Shown here: in pieces, positions 27,024 to 35,442 of the stretch | Position numbering within the stretch: position 1 is the stretch's first letter | Layout of the letters: each line of letters opens with the position of its first letter | Source: SAR202 cluster bacterium bin22 | Lineage (GTDB): Bacteria > Chloroflexota > Dehalococcoidia > Lucifugimonadales > UBA3495 | Direction: 5' to 3' | NCBI GenBank assembly: GCA_002238505.1 | Contig: MPMM01000001.1 | Span: 434,001 to 498,000, forward strand | DNA length: 64,000 bases | Notes under the pieces: model-generated | What the model was told of the DNA's origin: nothing | What the model saw: only the letters and a program-made list of their open reading frames with translations | The model's database searches: none | Translations under genes and position numbers: made by a program

Positions 27024-28115
27024 TTACACGTTCACCAGGAAATTAATGACGTCTCCGTCCCTTACCTGGTAGGTCTTGCCCTCTGAGCGCAACGCTCCCT
27101 CTTTGCGGCTCTGGGCAATGTTGCCGCACCGGCAAAGATCGTCGTAAGGGACCACCTCCGCCCGGATGAAGCCCCGTACGAAATCGGAGTGAATGGTCCC
27201 CGCTGCTTCCTGGGCGGGCAGGCCATCGGGAACACTCCAGGCCCGCACTTCGTCAGGACCTACGGTGAGGAAGGAAATGAGCCCAAGGGTGCTGTAGCTG
27301 GAGCGAATTACCCGGGTCATAGCCGATTCGTCCAGTCCCAGGTCATTTCGAAATTCCTCCGCCTCTTCTTCGGACATCAGAGCCAATTCCGCTTCCAGAC
27401 TGGCGCTGAGGCAAACTTCACCCACCGACTCTGCACCAGGGATTTCCATTCCCAGATCTTCCAGACTCGGTTCGGGCCCGTCTTCGCCAGTGTTAAAGCC
27501 AACGATTAATGGCTTGCCCGTCAAAAGCTGGTAGTTTACCAGGATTGCCTGCTCTGATTCGGTGACCTGTTGCGCCCTGAGGGGGATTCCATCTTCAAGG
27601 CCCGCTTTGACCTTCCTGATGGTTTCCAATTGACGGGTCAGGGCTGGACGCTCTGCCGGCTTCGCCTTTTTCATTCCGTCTTCCAGACGCTCCACTGCCC
27701 GATCCGCTACCTCGAGGTCGGCGAAGGTAAGTTCGCCCAGCATAGTTTCCAAATCCCGGCCGGGGTCAATGGTCATCAATGGGTGGACAACAGCGGGATT
27801 GTCGAAAGCGCGGATCACCACAAGGAATGCATCAGCGCCCTGCAGAATGTTGCGGTATTTGCCAACTATGCCCTGGGACTTGGCCAGTGATTCGGGGCCG
27901 GGAACATCCCAGTACTTAATCTCCGCCGGCACAACCCGCTTCGGGTTGTACATGCCCGAAAGAACTTCAAGCCTTTGGTCGGGCACCTTGACGACGCCGA
28001 GGTGCATTTCAGTAGCAGACCCGCTGGCGCCGCTGGTGTCAGCATTGCCGCGGGTCAGTGCGTTGAAAACCGTGGTCTTCCCCGACTGGGGAAGACCGAT
28101 TATTCCTATATCCAT
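27024..28115 (-). CDS. ychF: YchF/Obg-like ATPase
   Basis: A 363-residue P-loop protein of the TRAFAC class that prefers ATP to GTP and interacts with ribosomes; bacterial YchF is linked to oxidative stress. Seen: GLPQSGKTTVFNALT (7-21), the DVPGPE switch motif, and the C-terminal TGS-like domain ending EGKTYQVRDGDVINFLVNV. The third motif, NKxE/D, is replaced by VGFNTGED, in keeping with the changed nucleotide specificity of the family. AGGA lies 11 bases before the ATG. Confidence 0.95.
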   Translation of the reverse strand: MDIGIIGLPQSGKTTVFNALTRGNADTSGASGSATEMHLGVVKVPDQRLEVLSGMYNPKRVVPAEIKYWDVPGPESLAKSQGIVGKYRNILQGADAFLVVIRAFDNPAVVHPLMTIDPGRDLETMLGELTFADLEVADRAVERLEDGMKKAKPAERPALTRQLETIRKVKAGLEDGIPLRAQQVTESEQAILVNYQLLTGKPLIVGFNTGEDGPEPSLEDLGMEIPGAESVGEVCLSASLEAELALMSEEEAEEFRNDLGLDESAMTRVIRSSYSTLGLISFLTVGPDEVRAWSVPDGLPAQEAAGTIHSDFVRGFIRAEVVPYDDLCRCGNIAQSRKEGALRSEGKTYQVRDGDVINFLVNV

Positions 28116-28155
28116 GGGTTGCTATTCCTGAAGTCTAATTTTCCTGGCAGTCAGG

Positions 28156-29328
28156 CTAGTCCCTGCCCAGGATTACCGTGCCGGTGGAAGACAAGGAACC
28201 TCCGGTGCCATTCACCAGGGAAATCTTCGGGGAGTCACTGCCGTCCTTGGCCTTGACTTGACGCTCTCCACACTCTCCCCGCAATTGCCGGACCGACTCC
28301 ACCAAGAGGAAACTGCCGTACATGCCCGGGTGCGTATAAGACAGTCCGCCTCCTGCCGTATTCAAAGGGAAGTCGCCACCGGGCGCGGTACGTTGGTCGG
28401 CGACAAAATCGGGAGCCTCTCCCGGTCCGCAAAAGCCCAACCCCTCCAGTGACAGCATAACGGTGTAGGTGAAGGAGTCGTAGATGAGGGTTACATCTAC
28501 GTCATCGTGGGTGACGCCAGCTCTTCCCAGAGCATTGGGGCCAGTCTCCCGGGCAATCAGGGAAGTGTAGGAAGGCATGGCGCTAATCAGGTTGTGGTCG
28601 TGGCCTTCGGCGGCTCCCAGCAGCCAAACGGGGGCCTTGCGGCAGTTGGCGGCCTTCTCCGCAGTAGTAACAACGATAGCCGCTCCCGAATCGGTAACCA
28701 GGCAGCAGTCAAAGAGATGGAAGGGCCAGGACACCCAGCGGGAATTATGGTAGTCATCAAAGGACATGGGTGTTTCGTGCATGACCGCTTTGGGGTTGAG
28801 ATTGGCCCATTTGCGGGTGGAGACGGCGAGTTCCGCCATGGCCTGTCGGGTCCGGTCTTCCCCGTATTCGTGCATGTAACGGGTACAGGCCATGGAATAG
28901 TTGATGGGTTGGCCAATCAGACCGTAGGGCGATTCGTACTGGGAAACAGGCAGGTTGGGGTCCGCTGGCACTCGTGCGCGGGTGGACCTCCCCGCCTGCC
29001 CATGGGTTATCAGAACAGTGTCGCAGTAACCGGCGCGGATGGCCGCGGCCGCGTGGGCAACGTGAATCACGAAAGACGAGCCACCAACGGAAGTATTGTC
29101 GGTAAAGCCGGGCTGTATGCCCATGTATTCGGCCGTTGCTAGGGTCGAGAATCCGGCGGTCAACAGTCCGTTTACTTCAGACTTGGCGATGCCGGCATCT
29201 TCCAGTGCATTGTAGGCGGCTTCGGCGTGGTGCTGGAGGGACGACTTGTTGGGCACCGTGCCCATTTCATCCGACTCAGCTACACCGACAATCGCAATAT
29301 CTCTTTCTCGGGTTGAACTTGACGTCAT
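28156..29328 (-). CDS. Thiolase-fold protein (acetyl-CoA acetyltransferase-like, nucleophile Cys absent)
   Basis: A 390-residue protein of the SCP-2-type thiolase group, found next to fatty acid and sterol side-chain degradation genes in other bacteria. At the place of the catalytic cysteine, the sequence reads VGGSSFVIHVAHA (Gly-Gly-Ser-Ser at 82-85), so the normal acyl-enzyme step is unlikely. The C-terminal NTAGGGLSYTHPGMYG histidine motif is kept, and GTGGSLSSTGTVIL is intact. Related DitF/Ltp2-like thiolase-fold proteins act as aldolases together with a DUF35 partner; no DUF35 gene is adjacent here. AGGAGG lies 11 bases before the ATG. Confidence 0.87.
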   Translation of the reverse strand: MTSSSTRERDIAIVGVAESDEMGTVPNKSSLQHHAEAAYNALEDAGIAKSEVNGLLTAGFSTLATAEYMGIQPGFTDNTSVGGSSFVIHVAHAAAAIRAGYCDTVLITHGQAGRSTRARVPADPNLPVSQYESPYGLIGQPINYSMACTRYMHEYGEDRTRQAMAELAVSTRKWANLNPKAVMHETPMSFDDYHNSRWVSWPFHLFDCCLVTDSGAAIVVTTAEKAANCRKAPVWLLGAAEGHDHNLISAMPSYTSLIARETGPNALGRAGVTHDDVDVTLIYDSFTYTVMLSLEGLGFCGPGEAPDFVADQRTAPGGDFPLNTAGGGLSYTHPGMYGSFLLVESVRQLRGECGERQVKAKDGSDSPKISLVNGTGGSLSSTGTVILGRD

Positions 29329-29520
29329 GTTGAGCTATTCCTCCTGGCCAACCCACTGCGTGTAGGGCAGCGACATTGGGGAAGATGTTACACTAATTCG
29401 GTTACAATGGACAATGTCAGAAAGCTCCTGGTGGACGATAGTCCTCCGGCTCTTGCAACTGGGGCTGGAGTCATAAGAGGGTGACCTTGCTGGACCCCAG
29501 GCATATAGGTGAGGAAAAAT

Positions 29521-30144
29521 ATGCCCCGTAACTTCTGGATGATTACCTGCAACGAAGAGAACTTCAACATTACCCGTGAAATGGACTTCACCAGGCAGGG
29601 TTTGAAGTCGGAATACCGCAGAAAGGTGCAAAGGGTCGAGAAAGATGACCGTCTGCTCTTCTACGTGATGGGCATTCGCAAGTTTACCGCCACAGCAACC
29701 GTTACAGCTTCCTACAAGGAAGAGGACCCGGGATTCTGGAAGAACGAAGGAAGCGCCACCTGGCCCTATCTAATTGGAATCAAGCCGGAACTGGTTCTGG
29801 ATGAAGAACAGTATATTGAGGCCGGCCTGTTGGCCCACCGCCTGGACTATATACGAAGGTGGCCTCCCGAGAACTGGTATATGGCCTTCCAGGGGAACCT
29901 TCATCTCCTGCCGAAGGGAGACTTCTTCCTGATTGAGGAAGAGATGAAGAAGCTCAAGTTTGGGCGAGCTTACCTGGACGAAGCGCCTGCCCAGCCAGCC
30001 CCGGTTACCCGTTCCCGAAAATCCCGCCGTTCGGGCGGAAGGAGGGAATCGCAACCCAGGGGCGAGGCTAACCAGGACCAGGAACCTTCAGAAGCTCAAG
30101 ATTCGGGAGAACTTCGGAAGGCAGAGAAGACAGAGTCGGATTAG
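29521..30144 (+). CDS. EVE-domain protein with charged C-terminal tail
   Basis: A 207-residue protein. Residues 1-155 form an EVE domain, of the PUA/ASCH/YTH fold: MPRNFWMITCNEENF at the start, KVQRVEKDDRLLFYVMG, TATVTASYKEEDP, and WYMAFQGNLHLLPKGDFFLIEEEM. EVE domains bind modified bases in DNA or RNA. Residues 160-207 are a disordered tail, first basic (SRKSRRSGGRRE), then acidic. The ATG at 29521 has GAGG six bases upstream; a GTG at 29509 is less likely. Confidence 0.85.
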   Translation: MPRNFWMITCNEENFNITREMDFTRQGLKSEYRRKVQRVEKDDRLLFYVMGIRKFTATATVTASYKEEDPGFWKNEGSATWPYLIGIKPELVLDEEQYIEAGLLAHRLDYIRRWPPENWYMAFQGNLHLLPKGDFFLIEEEMKKLKFGRAYLDEAPAQPAPVTRSRKSRRSGGRRESQPRGEANQDQEPSEAQDSGELRKAEKTESD

Positions 30145-30245
30145 CTCATCGACTCCTGCACTGCCTGAATCCTGGCCTCGGTCCGGGTCCGTCCGCAGCC
30201 TGGTCGGTTCGAGGGTGGAGCAAGGCACCCCGAAAAGTTAGTGCG

Positions 30246-31427
30246 TTATGCTGGGCACTTGCCCAGGGCCAGTGAGATCTCTTCCAGTACTTCTGGTTCC
30301 ATTTCCTTTGCTAGTGCCTCTTGCAGTGCGGCTATTGCTGCCTCGTTTCCTGTCTCGCCCAGCGCCCACGCCGCGTGGCTTCTGACCAGCGGAACACCTG
30401 CAGCCAGCGCCCCAGCTAATGCTGGCACGGCGTCGGGATTCTTAAGGTTTCCCAGGGCCACACAGGCATTTCGCTGCATACCGGTGTGCCGGGCGCGCAT
30501 AATGGGAGTACCAGCGAACCTCGCACGAAATTGCTCCTCGGTTAGGTCCAGCAACCCTATCAGGTCTGCAAATGCCAGCCCACGCCGCCCAAACTCCGGC
30601 TCCCGGGCAGGAGTTTCCTTTCGATTGACCGGACAGACTTCCTGGCAAATGTCGCAGCCAAAAACCCAGTCAAGCATGAGCGGCCTGATAGCCCTGGGTA
30701 TAGGGCCCCGATTCTCGATGGTTTGGTAGGAAATGCAGCGGACGTTATCAATAACATAAGGGGCTACAATAGCGCCCGTGGGGCAGGCGTCTATGCAACT
30801 GACGCAGTTGCCGCAAGTCTTTTTGACCGGAGTATCAGGTTCCAGTTCCAGGTCGGTAATGATCTGGCCCAGAAAAAGCCACGATCCCAGTTCGCTGGAA
30901 AGAATGTTAGTGTTCTTGCCAAACCACCCCAGACCTGCCCTGGCCGCTGCCGCGCGGTCCAGCATTGGGCCATCATCTACGTACCACCTGGCGGATATTT
31001 CCGCGCCAAACTGCTGCGAAAGGTCCTCCACCAGCGCTTTCATTTTGCGCTTCATTACCCGGTGGTAGTCCCGTCCTCTCGCGTAACGTGCTATTTTGCC
31101 GACCAGTGGCGAAACGCCTTCGTGGTAATGATGGTCCCCGGCATCTGAATCAGCGTGGCCCTGATCCTCGGTGAAGTAGTTCAGGCCCAGGCAGATGATT
31201 GATCGGGCCCCGGGAACTAATTCCTGAGGTGAAGTGCCCCGGGTGACCCTGGCAGGGTTGTACCAGGGAAGGCCGTCCATCAAACCCTGTTCAATGCGTT
31301 TCAGGGCCACTTCCCGGTCGGCAACGAATTCTTCTGCTGTCGTGACACGCACCAGGTCAAACCCCCCAAGTCCGGCTCGCTCCTTAACCAGTCTAGTGGC
31401 CATCTGAGTGTCAGTTACCGTACTCAT
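30246..31427 (-). CDS. queG: Epoxyqueuosine reductase QueG
   Basis: Performs the last step of queuosine tRNA modification, reducing epoxyqueuosine with cobalamin. The 393-residue protein has the N-terminal domain with YVDDGPMLDRAAAARAGLGWFGKN (cobalamin/substrate side), two [4Fe-4S] motifs CGNCVSCIDACPTGAI and CDICQEVCPVNRK, and C-terminal HEAT-like repeats (RNACVALGNLKNPDAVPALAGAL, RSHAAWALGETG). The order matches QueG. Its start overlaps the stop of the dUTPase-like gene by four bases. Other que genes are not in the window. Confidence 0.95.
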   Translation of the reverse strand: MSTVTDTQMATRLVKERAGLGGFDLVRVTTAEEFVADREVALKRIEQGLMDGLPWYNPARVTRGTSPQELVPGARSIICLGLNYFTEDQGHADSDAGDHHYHEGVSPLVGKIARYARGRDYHRVMKRKMKALVEDLSQQFGAEISARWYVDDGPMLDRAAAARAGLGWFGKNTNILSSELGSWLFLGQIITDLELEPDTPVKKTCGNCVSCIDACPTGAIVAPYVIDNVRCISYQTIENRGPIPRAIRPLMLDWVFGCDICQEVCPVNRKETPAREPEFGRRGLAFADLIGLLDLTEEQFRARFAGTPIMRARHTGMQRNACVALGNLKNPDAVPALAGALAAGVPLVRSHAAWALGETGNEAAIAALQEALAKEMEPEVLEEISLALGKCPA

Positions 31428-31957
31428 GGTCGTTCGTCCTGGTAGCGGCCGCTGTACCCCTCAGCCGTGGGGTTGGACAGGCGGAAAAAGACCATCTGCA
31501 TGAGGCGGGAGTACTGTTGAATCATGTACCCGGAGGGATTGTGGACCGTCAGCAATGCCTGCGACCGACCGCGATAACCCGGGTCCCAGACCGCGGTATA
31601 GAGGCCGACACCGCTGCGAAGCAGGCTGGAACGGGGTAGCGCCAGCGCCATCAGGTCCAGTGGCATGTTGACAACTTCACAAAGTGTAACCAGGTAAGAA
31701 CCTGCCTCCAGAAACACCCAGCCGTTGTCTTCAAACTCCATCGATTCGTTTTCTGGAAGTATCCTGTCGTCGGCACTGCTTCCCATCCGGCCCGCAGTCA
31801 ACAGCCGGTAAACCCTGAGCAACCGAAAGTCGAAGCCGCTGGCTTGAACCTGCTCGTCCAGGGATGCCCAACCTTCGACCAGCGGAAGTTGACCCTCAGT
31901 AGGTGTGAGGATCAGTTCTCGAATACTGCCGCTGTTCAGTACGGCGCCGTTTAACAT
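31424..31957 (-). CDS. dUTPase/dCTP-deaminase-fold protein
   Basis: A 177-residue beta-rich trimer-type protein. The conserved part, ALPRSSLLRSGVGLYTAVWDPGYRGRSQALLTVHNPSG, then QQYSRLMQMVFFRL, corresponds to motifs 2-4 of the dUTPase/dCTP deaminase superfamily (PRSSLLRSG is the phosphate-binding loop). Motif 5 of true dUTPases is missing or reduced at the C-terminus, and the N-terminal 60 residues are divergent. It is therefore either a dCTP deaminase-like enzyme or an inactive relative. It is translationally coupled to queG. Confidence 0.75.
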   Translation of the reverse strand: MLNGAVLNSGSIRELILTPTEGQLPLVEGWASLDEQVQASGFDFRLLRVYRLLTAGRMGSSADDRILPENESMEFEDNGWVFLEAGSYLVTLCEVVNMPLDLMALALPRSSLLRSGVGLYTAVWDPGYRGRSQALLTVHNPSGYMIQQYSRLMQMVFFRLSNPTAEGYSGRYQDERP

Positions 31958-31976
31958 AAGCTTCCAGATAAGGGAA

Positions 31977-32010
31977 ACGGGGAGCCAGCTTTCCAGGAGG
32001 CTCCCCGTTC
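31977..32010 (-). terminator. Hairpin after groL
   Basis: A perfect 11-bp stem (aacggggagcc / ggctccccgtt) with a 12-base loop, then TTTCCCTTAT on the minus strand. It separates groL from the dUTPase-like gene. Confidence 0.7.
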
Positions 32011-32059
32011 CATTTGTCGAATATGGTTATCGGCCAAAGTTGGTTAACAACCCGATACG

Positions 32060-33685
32060 CTAGTCGTGCATGAAATCCTGAACGTCAGCAGGCAAGGGCT
32101 TGTATACAGGAATTTCCGCCACCACCGCCTGGGTGGTGAGCAGCATTCCGGCGATGCTGCCAGCGTTCTGCAGGGCCGAACGGGTTACTTTGGCCGGATC
32201 GATTATGCCCGCCTGTATCAGGTGGGTGAATTCTCCCTTCTCTGCGTCGAATCCCCAGTCGCCTTCGCCATTCCGGACCTTGTCCAGCACCACTTGCCCG
32301 GGGTGGCCTGCGTTTGCCGAGATGAGTTCCAACGGGGCGGAAAGAGCGTGGCGGATGAGGCGCACACCCAAAGCTTCGTCGCCTGACAGGGAGTTCTGGA
32401 GGTCCTCGAGAGCTTGTTCGGCGCGAACCAGGGTGACACCGCCACCAGGAACGATACCTTCCTCTACAGCAGCCCGGGTGGCGGAGAGGGCGTCTTCAGT
32501 CCGGGATTTCCTTTCGTTCAATTCCGGCTCAGTGGCGGCCCCCACGCGAATAACGGCTACGCCTCCAACCAGTGCGGCCAGGCGCTCCTGGAGCTTCTCC
32601 CGGTCGTAATCGGAAGTAGTCTCTTCCACCTGAACACGGATCTGGGCGACGCGGGCCTCGGTGGCCTCCGGCGCTCCGTGCCCTTCAACAATAGTGGTCT
32701 CGTCCTTCAAGGCCAGGATCCGGCGCGCGGAACCCAGGTGTTCGAACTCTACGGCGTCCAGGGAAAGCCCGGTATCATTACTGATCACCGTAGCGCCAGT
32801 CATGATGGCGATGTCTTCCAGCAGAGCCTTGCGACGGTCGCCGAACCCCGGGGCCTTGATGGCTACGCAACTGATTGTTCCCCGCAGCTTGTTGACCACC
32901 AGGGTGGCCAGGGCTTCGCCATCCACGTCTTCCGCGATGATGGCCAGGGGCCGGCCTCCGGCCTGTGACACTTTTTCCAGGGTGGGAACTATGTCGTTGA
33001 CCGAGGAAACCTTGGTATCGGTTATGAGAACCAGGGGCTGCTCCAATGTGACTTCCATTCGCTGGGCGTCCGTCACGAAATGAGGCGAGAGGTAACCACG
33101 GTCCAGGCGCATACCCTCAACAAAGTCCAACTCGTCGGTCATGCTCTTGGACTCCTCGATGGTGATTACACCCTCGCGGCCTACCTTGTCCATGGCTTCA
33201 GCGATTAGGTCAGCGATGCTTTCCTCATGGGCCGAAAGGGCCGCAACCCTGGCGACCTGCTCCCGGTTTTCCACGGGAAGGGAGATGCCGCTGATCTCGC
33301 TCACCACAGCCCTCACGGCCTTGTCCATGCCGGACTTTAGGCTCATACCATTGGCTCCGGCGGCGATGTTCATGAAGCCTTCTCGTACCATTGACCGGGT
33401 CAGAACAACCGAAGTAGTAGTACCGTCGCCGACCACGTCATTGGTCTTGGCGGCGGCCTCCTTTACCAATTGGGCACCCATGTTCTCGTACACGTCAGGT
33501 AGTTCAACCTCTTTGGCAATAGTCACCCCGTCGCTGCAGACGACGGGCAGTGACCACATACGGTTGAGCAACACGTTACGGCCACTGGGGCCAAGGGTTA
33601 GTCCAACTACCCTGCCCAGCTCTTCCACGCCGCGCATGAGGCTGGCCCGGGCCTGATCATCAAAGATTAGCTGCTTGTCTGCCAT
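32060..33685 (-). CDS. groL: Chaperonin GroEL (60 kDa), stand-alone copy
   Basis: A 541-residue ATP-driven protein-folding chamber subunit. Typical segments: [13 protein letters not shown] (P-loop side), [67 protein letters not shown] and GFDAEKGEF. The flexible Gly-Gly-Met C-terminal tail of the main GroEL is missing; the protein ends [10 protein letters not shown]. No groES gene is next to it, so it may be a second paralogue or depend on a distant groES. The start Met is at 33685 (homology [16 protein letters not shown]); the frame is open to 33736. It has its own promoter with a nested inverted repeat. Confidence 0.94.
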   Translation of the reverse strand: MADKQLIFDDQARASLMRGVEELGRVVGLTLGPSGRNVLLNRMWSLPVVCSDGVTIAKEVELPDVYENMGAQLVKEAAAKTNDVVGDGTTTSVVLTRSMVREGFMNIAAGANGMSLKSGMDKAVRAVVSEISGISLPVENREQVARVAALSAHEESIADLIAEAMDKVGREGVITIEESKSMTDELDFVEGMRLDRGYLSPHFVTDAQRMEVTLEQPLVLITDTKVSSVNDIVPTLEKVSQAGGRPLAIIAEDVDGEALATLVVNKLRGTISCVAIKAPGFGDRRKALLEDIAIMTGATVISNDTGLSLDAVEFEHLGSARRILALKDETTIVEGHGAPEATEARVAQIRVQVEETTSDYDREKLQERLAALVGGVAVIRVGAATEPELNERKSRTEDALSATRAAVEEGIVPGGGVTLVRAEQALEDLQNSLSGDEALGVRLIRHALSAPLELISANAGHPGQVVLDKVRNGEGDWGFDAEKGEFTHLIQAGIIDPAKVTRSALQNAGSIAGMLLTTQAVVAEIPVYKPLPADVQDFMHD

Positions 33686-33756
33686 TCCTGTCTTAACCTC
33701 CGTTATACCTGTGTCGCTCGCCTTGGGCTGCGGCACTTTTCTTTAGGGGAAGCAAA

Positions 33757-33834
33757 TTGCACAACGAAACCCTCGTCGCGTTGCGACGAAATCTGCGCAA
33801 CCTAAAATATGCGTTAGCGTCAGCCGATTGTCAA
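33757..33834 (-). promoter_or_regulatory. Promoter and nested inverted repeat upstream of groL
   Basis: Minus-strand TTGACA (33834-33829), 17-base spacer and CATATT (33811-33806). In the leader are TCGTCGC-AAC-GCGACGA (33789-33773), a perfect 7-base inverted repeat, and around it TTGCGCA / TGTGCAA arms (33800-33794, 33763-33757). It is not the CIRCE element (TTAGCACTC-N9-GAGTGCTAA). Confidence 0.6.
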
Positions 33835-33894
33835 CTGTCCCTCCAAGCGGGATCGGGGTGATCACCCTGGGACCCTTTAATTCGACCCGTATCC

Positions 33895-34422
33895 TTAAAC
33901 CTGGAATGTTTCAGGCCAGAGTGTAACTCCGTCCAACCCATCTACGGACGCAGCCAAGTCTGCGATTTGCGAATTGCTGATTGGGTGGAGAAGGGCCCCG
34001 GCTATTTCAGCCAGGGGTACCAATACGAAAGCGCGTTCTCGCATGCGGGGATGGGGTATCTGCAAGTCCGGTGTTGACCAGTCAATAACCAGATCGCCAT
34101 AAAGAAGGATGTCGATATCAATAGAGCGGGGACCGTAACGTACGGTTGGTATTCGCCCGATTTCCTGCTCGATACCCTTGGCCACGTCCAGCAGCGTGGC
34201 GGGTTCGAGGGAGGTCTGGACTCCCACGGCGATGTTCAGGAAGTTGGGCTGGTCAAGAAGCCCCCAGGGTTTGGTCTCGTAAGTGGAAGAAACAGCAACC
34301 ACGCTTAAGTTTGGCTCTGAATCGAGAAAGGCCAGCGCTTGTCGGATGTTTCCCGCGCGGTCGCCCAGGTTGGATCCCAAACTCAGGTAGGCGTTAACTT
34401 GCTGAGTCACCGGTGTTCCCAT
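33895..34422 (-). CDS. folK: HPPK, folate pathway pyrophosphokinase
   Basis: Transfers pyrophosphate from ATP to 6-hydroxymethyl-dihydropterin. The 175-residue protein has YLSLGSNLGDRAGNIRQAL (about 12-30), SSTYETKPWGLLDQPNFLNIAV and the signature GPRSIDIDILLYGD with IPHPRMRERAFVLVPLAEIA. All usual pterin- and Mg-binding residues can be seen. It overlaps the 3' end of folP by 16 bases, so is translated with it. The intermediate enzyme gene folB is not found in the window. Confidence 0.95.
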   Translation of the reverse strand: MGTPVTQQVNAYLSLGSNLGDRAGNIRQALAFLDSEPNLSVVAVSSTYETKPWGLLDQPNFLNIAVGVQTSLEPATLLDVAKGIEQEIGRIPTVRYGPRSIDIDILLYGDLVIDWSTPDLQIPHPRMRERAFVLVPLAEIAGALLHPISNSQIADLAASVDGLDGVTLWPETFQV

Positions 34423-35276
34423 CCCTCGGGTCTCCAGCCTCGCACTACGGAGTCAGTCATGCGGCATACCCGAACCATTTGCTTAACTTCGTGCACCCTT
34501 ACGATGTCTGCTCCTCCGGCGATGGAGAGAGCCACGGTGGCTGCGGTTCCCTCAACTCGCTGGTCAACTGGCAATTCCAGGACAAACCCAATTGTAGATT
34601 TGCGGGAGGTCCCAACCAGTAGAGGAAAACCCATCTCTTTGAATTCAGACAGCCTGCCCAGAATTTCCAGATTGTGGTCAGGGGTTTTTCCGAATCCAAT
34701 ACCTGGGTCCAGGATAATGTTCTCGGCGGGAACGCCTGCGTGAATAGATGCCTGGACAGATGCTTTCAGGCTGCAAATAACATCGGGCACCAAATCGTTG
34801 TACCGCCGCCCTTCCTGGTTGTGCATCAATACGATTGGAACTCCGGCTTCTGCTGCCACTTCTGCCAGAGCAGGGTCCGACTTCAGTCCCCATACGTCGT
34901 TAATTATTGATGCGCCAGCCTCAATCGCATACCGGGCAACCGGGGCCTTATAGGTATCTACGCTGACCGGGACTTGGGCCACATCAGACAATGCCTCAAG
35001 AGCAGGAACCAGCCGCCGGATTTCCTCTTCAGCCGAGATGGGAGAAGAGCCGGGGCGGGTGGACTCGGCGCCGACATCCAGGAAATCTGCCCCTTCTTCC
35101 TGAAAGCGAAGCGCCTGTTCCACGATGGCAGGAATGTCGGCGCCCAGACCGTCTCCGGAGAAGGAGTCCTTGCTCAGGTTGATTATGCCCATGACGTAAG
35201 TCCGGCGCCCCCATACCAGGGGCTGACCCTGGGCAACGGTCATTTTGGTCAACTGTTCGGTCCGCAAGCGAGTCAC
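34407..35276 (-). CDS. folP: Dihydropteroate synthase
   Basis: Joins p-aminobenzoate to the pterin pyrophosphate in folate synthesis; target of sulfonamides. The 289-residue TIM-barrel protein has MGIINLSKDSFSGDG (pterin loop 1), DVGAESTRPGSSPI (loop 2), ASIINDVWG, VLMHNQ and DPGIGFGKTPDHN, then LLVGTSRKS near the C-terminus. The frame starts with GTG at 35276; the ATG at 35243 is an alternative closer to the homologous core. folK follows and overlaps it. Confidence 0.95.
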   Translation of the reverse strand: MTRLRTEQLTKMTVAQGQPLVWGRRTYVMGIINLSKDSFSGDGLGADIPAIVEQALRFQEEGADFLDVGAESTRPGSSPISAEEEIRRLVPALEALSDVAQVPVSVDTYKAPVARYAIEAGASIINDVWGLKSDPALAEVAAEAGVPIVLMHNQEGRRYNDLVPDVICSLKASVQASIHAGVPAENIILDPGIGFGKTPDHNLEILGRLSEFKEMGFPLLVGTSRKSTIGFVLELPVDQRVEGTAATVALSIAGGADIVRVHEVKQMVRVCRMTDSVVRGWRPEGWEHR

Positions 35277-35366
35277 CCGAATGCGTAGCTATTCTTTGCC
35301 CTTGTCAACAAATGTGTGATGCTCCGAGAGGATCAATCTCAACAAATATTATATCCCGGTATGGGT

Positions 35367-35372
35367 TATAAT
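35367..35372 (+). promoter_or_regulatory. Candidate -10 box of the carboxylase gene
   Basis: TATAAT, 71 bases before the GTG at 35443; no good -35. Confidence 0.4.
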
Positions 35373-35442
35373 GGGCCAAACCTGAGAGAGCCCTTTCGCA
35401 CGCCGAAAGTGAGGCTTATGTCCGAGTTTGTCAGGAGTGCCA

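Noticed and set aside
33856-33867. Palindrome gggtgatcaccc after folK as a terminator
   Set aside because: No T-run on either side; too short to call.
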